Below, one piece after another: positions 14,995-18,992 of a DNA stretch of 18,992 nt. Position numbers and translations under genes: made by a program. The DNA is from JADJQU01 sp035490315. GTDB lineage: Bacteria > Planctomycetota > UBA1135 > GCA-002686595. A model generated the notes under the pieces. It was given only the letters and a program-made list of their open reading frames with translations, did no database searches and had not been told where the DNA came from. Location: NCBI GenBank assembly GCA_035490315.1, contig DATHET010000061.1, forward strand, positions 1 to 18,992, in the 5' to 3' direction. Position 1 is the first letter of the stretch, and every line of letters begins with the position of its first letter.

Positions 14995-15056
14995 GACAGC
15001 CTCCGATGAATCGTGGCGGCGACGCCGCTCGCCTGGTTGAAATCGAAAGTCTGCAT
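14991..15056 (-). CDS. 21-codon ORF coupled to nuoK (possible leader or nuoL remnant)
   Basis: A short ORF starting MQTFDFNQASG and ending HRRLS. Its ATG overlaps the nuoK stop (TGATG) and its stop overlaps the proposed CTG start of the NuoL-tail ORF. It does not resemble the hydrophobic N-terminus of NuoL. It may merely carry ribosomes from nuoK to the next start, or it may be the true beginning of the tail protein if one frameshift (biological or a base error) joins the two. Very small, so confidence is low. Confidence 0.3.
   Translation of the reverse strand: MQTFDFNQASGVAATIHRRLS
15000..15004 (-). promoter_or_regulatory. Internal ribosome binding site before the NuoL-tail ORF
   Basis: GGAGG on the minus strand, 5 nt before CTG 14994. 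It is one of the best Shine-Dalgarno matches in this operon and lies inside the 21-codon ORF. It supports independent translation of the NuoL-tail piece rather than meaningless residual sequence. Confidence 0.5.
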
Positions 15057-15367
15057 CACTCGCGCAACCGGTCGATCGCACTGGGTTTCTGCGTGCGGAA
15101 CGTGCGGACCACCTGCTGGATGATCGCGATCCCCACCGCGGCTTCGGCGACGGCGATGACGATCACGAAGACAGCGAACACGCGGCCGTCGATCCCGTCG
15201 CCTCCATCCGGTGTGAAGCGTGCGAAGGCGACGAGATTGAGGATCGCGGCGTTCAGGATCAGCTCGATGCCGATCAAGACGTGGATCAAATTCCGCCGCG
15301 CGATCATGCAGCAGAGGCCGATCGCAAACAGCGCCACGGAGACGCACAGATAGGCCTGGAGCGCCAT
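15056..15367 (-). CDS. nuoK: NADH-quinone oxidoreductase subunit K
   Basis: A 103-aa, three-helix subunit (MnhC/NuoK family) of normal length. Both conserved buried glutamates are present: E35 in HVLIGIELILNA (TM2) and E75 in IAVAEAAVGIAI (TM3). The family ARRNLIHVLIGIE motif and the C-terminal QQVVRTFR tail are typical. It is the best conserved subunit of this cluster, and by family knowledge it links the E-channel to the antiporter subunits. The start overlaps the nuoJ stop (TGATG at 15365-15369), and the stop overlaps the ATG of the following short ORF. Its preservation beside degenerate NuoA, NuoH and NuoJ argues that the cluster is still under selection. Confidence 0.93.
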   Translation of the reverse strand: MALQAYLCVSVALFAIGLCCMIARRNLIHVLIGIELILNAAILNLVAFARFTPDGGDGIDGRVFAVFVIVIAVAEAAVGIAIIQQVVRTFRTQKPSAIDRLRE

Positions 15368-15999
15368 CAGCTCGCGTCCTCTCGCCGTTGCGAGATCGAA
15401 TGGGCGGCGACGAGGGCCACGACGAGCAGCAGACCGGCAACCTCGAAGGCGACCGCGTATCGATTGGGATCGACCAGCGCGACGCCGATCCGGCCGGCGT
15501 CTCTCCTGGGCCGCGATGGAGAGTAGGCGATGGCAATTCCTGGTTGGCTGGAAGCCTTCGCCGCAACCATCGGCCTCCTGAAAGCGCTGACACCTCCGCA
15601 GCGCCATGCCACCAATCCGCACAGCGGCGCGAGCAGGAGCAACGCGACCAGGATGCGGGCGAGACTGCGCTCCGTTGGATCGGGCGGCGCGAGCATCGCC
15701 CCGAACAGGAGCAGGGCGAGCACTCCGCCGGCGCCGACCAGGACCTGCATCAGAGCCAGGAAGTCCGAGTCGAGCAGCAGGAACAGACCGGCGCTCGAAA
15801 GCAGCGTCACGAGCAACGCGAAGCAGCTGCGCACCAGCGACCGCTCGAAGAGACAGACCAGTGCGCCGCCGACCGAGAGCCATGCGAACATCCCGAACGC
15901 GGCTCCCTGCTCTCCCGCGAAGCGAGCTCCAACCCAGCACGCGCCTGCGAGCAGGATCGCAAGCAGCGCGGCTGCAATCCTGGATCGCGCCTTGCTCAT
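15367..15999 (-). CDS. nuoJ: NADH-quinone oxidoreductase subunit J-like protein
   Basis: A 210-aa membrane protein with five hydrophobic segments in the NuoJ arrangement: FERSLVRSCFALLVTLLSSA (51-70), GLFLLLDSDFLALMQVLVGAGGVLALLLFGAML across 71-103, and a C-terminal AFEVAGLLLVVALVAAH (184-200). In the third helix the family has VYAGAVMVLFLFVIM with a strongly conserved tyrosine; here it is VGAGGVL, with G89 at the tyrosine position. That tyrosine lies at the pi-bulge helix central to complex I coupling, so its loss fits the other changes in this operon. It overlaps nuoH by ATGA with no nuoI between, and overlaps nuoK by TGATG. Confidence 0.85.
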   Translation of the reverse strand: MSKARSRIAAALLAILLAGACWVGARFAGEQGAAFGMFAWLSVGGALVCLFERSLVRSCFALLVTLLSSAGLFLLLDSDFLALMQVLVGAGGVLALLLFGAMLAPPDPTERSLARILVALLLLAPLCGLVAWRCGGVSAFRRPMVAAKASSQPGIAIAYSPSRPRRDAGRIGVALVDPNRYAVAFEVAGLLLVVALVAAHSISQRREDAS

Positions 16000-16946
16000 G
16001 CGGAACTCCACAGGGCCGCGCGCGCCCATTCCCAAAGGGCCGCGCCGATCAAGAGCACGGGTCCCAGCGGAACCAGGACTCTCCTGCTGATCTCCATCGC
16101 CCTGTGAAGACGCGCATCCGGTCTCGCCTGCAACCACAGCAACACGAAAACCCCGACCATCGTCTTCCCAATCAAAGTGGCCGCGCAGGCGAGCTGGAAC
16201 ATCAACCCGCCGATCGCGATGCGCGTCTGCGTCGAGCCATCCGCCAGCTGCGCATGGTTGAAGAACCCCGGATCCTCCCCGAGCGATCGTCGCAGGCTCC
16301 AGGTCAGCGGGCTCTCGAAGCCGCCGAAGAAGAACGTGGCCGCCAGACCGGAGAGGAGGAACATCCCGCTGTACCTCTCGATCGGCGACATCGATTCGCG
16401 TCGGGCCCATCCGAGAGCAGCGACCAGGAACAGGATCGCCGCGGGCAAGGCGAAGGGACTCTTCCCGAGGAACCAGCCCATGCCGAACCAGTCGGACTGC
16501 AGGCGACTCGCTTCGATCAGGTTCAAGCTGCCGCCGGCGATGACCGGCACCAGCAAGGCCACGCCGAGAAGGATCGCCCAGCCGATGTCCGCCGAGGCGT
16601 CGCTGACGATCGCGGCCAGGGCGAGGCAGGCGAGGATCAGGACCAGCCCCAGCTCGATGTCGGCAAAGAACACATGCGGCGCCAGGGGATAGGCGGCGAT
16701 CGCAGCCAGCGTGGCGGCGAATGCCCAACCCTGGGCAGGCGTGCTCGGGAGCATCCGTCCAGAGCTGACGCTTCCCGCGAGCCTGGCCTCGATCCGCCGG
16801 CAGATCCAGGCATGGATCGCCACGCCCGCGATCGCGACAGCGGCGGTGACCGCTGCAGCGAGCAGCACCGTGGCCCAATCAGGCAGGCGCGACGGCACGA
16901 GGGCGCGCAGGAGGTCCAGGAACGCGTTGCTTCCGGAGCCGGACAT
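15996..16946 (-). CDS. nuoH: NADH-quinone oxidoreductase subunit H-like protein, lacking the quinone-site loop
   Basis: A 316-aa membrane protein. NuoH identity rests on order and patches: LLGVALLVPVIAGGSLNLIEA (126-146), RYSGMFLLSGLAATFFFGGF (191-210), and the C-terminal IGKTMVGVFVLLWLQA then RVLVPLGPVLLIGA (259-302). The hallmark segment AETNRxPFDLPExESELVxG is replaced by a shorter ALGWARRESMSPIE (177-190). The acidic FxxAEY helix segment after YSGM is also missing, as if about 12-15 residues were removed in each place. The N-terminal WxERKxxGRxQxRxGPNxVG loop is replaced by AWICRRIEARLAGSV. Those regions form the quinone channel and E-channel in known NuoH. It abuts nuoA without a gap and overlaps nuoJ by ATGA. 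Confidence 0.78.
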   Translation of the reverse strand: MSGSGSNAFLDLLRALVPSRLPDWATVLLAAAVTAAVAIAGVAIHAWICRRIEARLAGSVSSGRMLPSTPAQGWAFAATLAAIAAYPLAPHVFFADIELGLVLILACLALAAIVSDASADIGWAILLGVALLVPVIAGGSLNLIEASRLQSDWFGMGWFLGKSPFALPAAILFLVAALGWARRESMSPIERYSGMFLLSGLAATFFFGGFESPLTWSLRRSLGEDPGFFNHAQLADGSTQTRIAIGGLMFQLACAATLIGKTMVGVFVLLWLQARPDARLHRAMEISRRVLVPLGPVLLIGAALWEWARAALWSSA

Positions 16947-17252
16947 CTACTCGCACTTCCGCACGTAGGCCCAGCCCAGGAACAGGATCACGATGAACAC
17001 TCCGCCCATCAGCAGGCCGAAGGCCCCGATGCCGAGGCTCTGCGCCGGGCCGCTGTTGTGCAGGCAGTCGCGCAGCACCAGGGCCCACGGGATCAGGAGC
17101 ACCATCCCGGTCGCGAACAGGACCTGCCTCGGCAGTTGCTGACACTCGCCCCGAGCGCCAGGCTCGACTTGCCGATCGCCGAATCCGCGCGTAAGGGCAA
17201 AGACGATCCCGGCCCCGGACAGGACGAGCACGATGAGGTAGTCGAATTGCAT
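16947..17252 (-). CDS. nuoA: Divergent NADH-quinone oxidoreductase subunit A-like protein
   Basis: A 101-aa protein with three hydrophobic segments. The N-terminal helix is YLIVLVLSGAGIVFAL (5-20). The loop has RGECQQLP (34-41) where the family has YECGxxP. PWALVLRDC (55-63) and GAFGLLMGGVFIVILFLGWAYVRK (76-99) match the end of NuoA. The FY..A..FIIFDxE segment with its conserved aspartate and glutamate is absent, and the loop to PWA is about 14 residues shorter than usual. Taken alone the assignment would be uncertain; position as first gene before nuoH supports it. Its stop TAG directly abuts the nuoH ATG. No clear promoter was found in the 149 bp before it. Confidence 0.65.
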   Translation of the reverse strand: MQFDYLIVLVLSGAGIVFALTRGFGDRQVEPGARGECQQLPRQVLFATGMVLLIPWALVLRDCLHNSGPAQSLGIGAFGLLMGGVFIVILFLGWAYVRKCE

Positions 17253-17401
17253 CTCGGGCCGTCGCGGATCGGGCGCTGTGACGGCACCGTACCGAACCAA
17301 GTGCGGGATATCGCGAGCGATTTCACGCTCCCGCCGGTCACCTGGGCGCGCTGCGCTGGTCGAAGTCGCGGGCGGACCGTTCCGTCCGGAGATCAGCGCC
17401 G
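17253..17401. other. Divergent control region of the nuo-like operon
   Basis: The 149 bp between the leftward nuoA start and the rightward small membrane gene must carry promoters for both units. I see an inverted repeat (ATCGC GA GCGAT, about 17310-17321) but no convincing -35/-10 pair on either strand. A GGAG at about 17389-17392 may serve the rightward GTG at 17402. Confidence 0.4.
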
Positions 17402-17698
17402 GTGCAGACCCAGGATGAGCAGGACGCCTCGGCGGAGGACGATCTCGACGACCCGGAGCCGGCGTCCTCGCCCGAGCCCTGGGGCTTCTGGCCAGCGCTC
17501 CTGGGCGCAAGTGCTCTCCAGCTGGCCCTCACCTGGTTCCTGAACGCCATCCCGCCGCGAACGGGCGAGGCCGCGAGCCTGCGCTGGCTGCGCGCTCTCA
17601 CCGAGCATCCTTGGAGGTCCCCGCTCGGACTGGCGCTGGCGTGGCTGGGACTGGCGCAACTCGTCAGGGCTGTGTTCAATCGCGCAAGGCGCGCCTAG
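17402..17698 (+). CDS. Small two-helix membrane protein, unknown
   Basis: A 98-aa protein that I do not recognise. It starts at GTG with an acidic tail (QDEQDASAEDDLDDPEP), followed by one hydrophobic helix (GFWPALLGASALQLALTWFL, about 28-47), a loop with IPPRTGEAASLRW, a second helix (PLGLALAWLGLAQLVRAVF, about 74-92) and a basic end (NRARRA). The charge pattern suggests both termini in the cytoplasm. It is divergent from nuoA and could belong functionally to the nuo-like module or to the downstream radical SAM gene (109 bp away). GGAG lies about 10 nt before GTG. The reverse strand also carries open frames here, but their translations are Arg-, Pro- and Gln-rich and look like shadows. Confidence 0.55.
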   Translation: MQTQDEQDASAEDDLDDPEPASSPEPWGFWPALLGASALQLALTWFLNAIPPRTGEAASLRWLRALTEHPWRSPLGLALAWLGLAQLVRAVFNRARRA

Positions 17699-17807
17699 GC
17701 ATGTGGCGCAATTGGGGTTACGCTGATGCTCCGGTTGGGCAAGACCGGTTTTCCACGGGCGGGCCACCCTGCTCCCTCTCCGCCAGTCCCCGCACCCTCG
17801 GATCTCG

Positions 17808-18596
17808 ATGTCCAACCCTCCCTTCCACTCGGTCGTCTACGGACCGATCAAGACGCGCCGCCTGGGCATTGCCCTGGGCATCAATCCGGTCCCGACACCT
17901 ACCGGAAGCTGCCTGCCCGACTGCATCTTCTGCAAGACCGGCCAGGCCGACGCCGTGCCGATCGTCACCCGGGTCAATTCGGCGCCGAGCGCTGGCGTGA
18001 TCGTGACCGCGGCCGCCCGCCGGATCATCGCCATGTCGAAGGCGCCGGAGAAGCTCGACTGCATCGTGATCTCGGGCAACCTGGATCCGACCCGGCACCA
18101 CCAGCTCTTGACGATCACCGAGAACCTGCGCGACCTGCGCAACAAGTGGTTCCCGAAGGCCGACCTCGCGATCCTGACCGACGGCTCGAACCTCGAGCCC
18201 GCGGATCACCGCCGCGCCCTGCAGATCTACGACATGCCGATCCTGCGCTTCGAGTGGGGCACCGTGAAGACTTTCACGGCCATGACCGGGCGCAAGTCGG
18301 ACGACCTGAAGACCCTGGCCACGCACCTGACCGGGATGGACCGGTTGATCCTGTCCTCCACCTTCGTGCAGGGCGGTCCGGACAACTCGGTCGATGCCGA
18401 GGTCAAGATGTGGATCAAGCGCGTCGAAGAGCTGCGCCCGAAGGAAGTCCAGATCCAGACCATCGACAACCCGAAGGGTCGCGCCTCCAAGCCGCGCGCC
18501 GTGTCGGTTGCGCGCCTGGAAGAGATCGCCGCGCAGCTGACCGAGAAGACTGGCATCGCCACCACGGTCCTGGCCGAAGAACCGCTGACGGTCTAG
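17808..18596 (+). CDS. Radical SAM protein, COG0731-like
   Basis: A 262-aa radical SAM enzyme. The cluster-binding motif is CLPDCIFC with C35, C39 and C42, and it is preceded by VVYGPIKTRRLGIALGINPV (9-28). The latter parallels the YGPVPSRRLGxSLGI signature of COG0731 (archaeal Tyw1-like and related bacterial proteins). Further on, CIVISGNLDPTRH stands where many family members have SGxGEPTLH, the SAM-binding region. AILTDGSNL and later IQTIDNPKGR match the usual barrel strands. It is shorter than TYW1 and has no flavodoxin domain. The role in bacteria is unassigned; tRNA modification should not be assumed. It ends 2 nt before the ABC ATPase start, so the two are probably cotranscribed. Confidence 0.85.
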   Translation: MSNPPFHSVVYGPIKTRRLGIALGINPVPTPTGSCLPDCIFCKTGQADAVPIVTRVNSAPSAGVIVTAAARRIIAMSKAPEKLDCIVISGNLDPTRHHQLLTITENLRDLRNKWFPKADLAILTDGSNLEPADHRRALQIYDMPILRFEWGTVKTFTAMTGRKSDDLKTLATHLTGMDRLILSSTFVQGGPDNSVDAEVKMWIKRVEELRPKEVQIQTIDNPKGRASKPRAVSVARLEEIAAQLTEKTGIATTVLAEEPLTV

Positions 18597-18598
18597 GC

Positions 18599-18992
18599 AT
18601 GGCCCTCGCGGAGTTCCGCGGAGTCTCGCACCAGTTCGGAGAGCGGTTCGCGCTGCGCGCGTTCTCGATCTCGATCCAACCCGGCGAGGTGTATGGATTG
18701 CTCGGCCCCAACGGCGCGGGCAAGACCACCGCGGTGCGCATCCTGTGCGGCCAGTTGCGGCCGACCGAGGGCCAGGCCCTGGTGTCGGATGTCGACGTGG
18801 CGAAGGATCCGCTCGAGGCGCGCCGGCACATGGCCTTCGTCCCCGACGGCGCGCCGCTCTACGCCCACCTTTCGCCGCGGCAGCATCTCGAGCTGGTCGG
18901 CCGGCTGTTCGGCCTCGAGGAAGCGCTGATCCAGAGCGAGTGCGCGCGCCTGCTCGAAGCCCTGGGTCTCGGGGGCCGCGAGAACGATCCGG
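18599..18992 (+). CDS. ABC transporter ATP-binding protein (partial, 3' end outside window)
   Basis: The visible 131 residues are the first part of an ABC ATPase of the ABC-2 export type. Walker A is GLLGPNGAGKTTAVRILCG, followed by LRPTEGQALVSDVDV and the Q-loop region HMAFVPDGAPLYAHLSPRQH, typical of CcmA/NatA-like subunits that pair with an ABC-2 permease. The signature motif and Walker B lie beyond the window. ATG 18599 follows the radical SAM stop by 2 nt. The Q-loop glutamine is not seen: the segment reads FVPDGAPLY where many members have xxQxxxLY or xPDxPxLY, the latter being common in this subgroup. A permease gene is expected just downstream; substrate unknown. Confidence 0.9.
   Translation, partial: MALAEFRGVSHQFGERFALRAFSISIQPGEVYGLLGPNGAGKTTAVRILCGQLRPTEGQALVSDVDVAKDPLEARRHMAFVPDGAPLYAHLSPRQHLELVGRLFGLEEALIQSECARLLEALGLGGRENDP

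Noticed and set aside
15606..17543. 645-codon plus-strand frame opposite nuoA, H and J
   Set aside because: Its composition (Arg, Gln, Asp, Pro) and lack of motifs mark it as the complement of hydrophobic membrane genes.
1..18992. CRISPR arrays, tRNA or rRNA genes, insertion sequences, phage genes
   Set aside because: I looked for regular direct repeats, cloverleaf-like sequence, conserved rRNA segments and transposase or integrase motifs, and found none.

Overview
The window is a compact chromosomal segment of a high-G+C Gram-negative-type bacterium, roughly two-thirds G+C by eye, with strong third-position GC bias that makes long antisense shadow frames. No RNA gene, insertion sequence, transposase or CRISPR array was seen. 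Family content (leucine dehydrogenase, four-zinc-ribbon TopA, DinG-like helicase, TIGR03087-type glycosyltransferase, split and divergent nuo genes) would fit Planctomycetota or another environmental deep-branching phylum. That placement is an inference, because no marker such as rRNA is present.

Left part (1-2556): a small-domain cluster. It holds a partial YciI/DGPF-family gene and an exported DUF1579-type protein on the minus strand. Divergent from these is an ArsR repressor, translationally coupled (ATGA) to a protein of two tandem AHSA1/SRPBCC domains. A 24-bp imperfect palindrome just before arsR is a likely autoregulatory operator, and a strong hairpin closes the unit.

Middle (2579-11761): leucine dehydrogenase and topoisomerase I on the minus strand are separated by a perfect 46-bp-arm palindrome with a 3-nt loop. 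Divergent from topA is a 1081-aa DinG/XPD-type helicase with an N-terminal domain that looks like a dead DnaQ exonuclease and a DECE box in place of DEAH. A glycosyltransferase and a SAM methyltransferase follow as a coupled pair.

Right part (11768-17252, minus): the most unusual locus. Seven tightly packed genes give only the membrane arm of respiratory complex I, in canonical order: nuoA-nuoH-nuoJ-nuoK-(NuoL tail)-nuoM-nuoN. The genes nuoBCDEFG and nuoI are absent. Where nuoL should be there is only a short ORF ending like the NuoL C-terminus. NuoA, NuoH, NuoJ and NuoM have lost residues and whole loops that define quinone binding and the proton path, while NuoK and most of NuoN keep theirs. 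All frames are open and junctions overlap, so the cluster looks maintained rather than decaying. It may be a repurposed complex I membrane module.

Right end (17402-18992, plus): a small two-helix membrane protein, a COG0731-like radical SAM protein, and the start of an ABC transporter ATPase that runs off the window.
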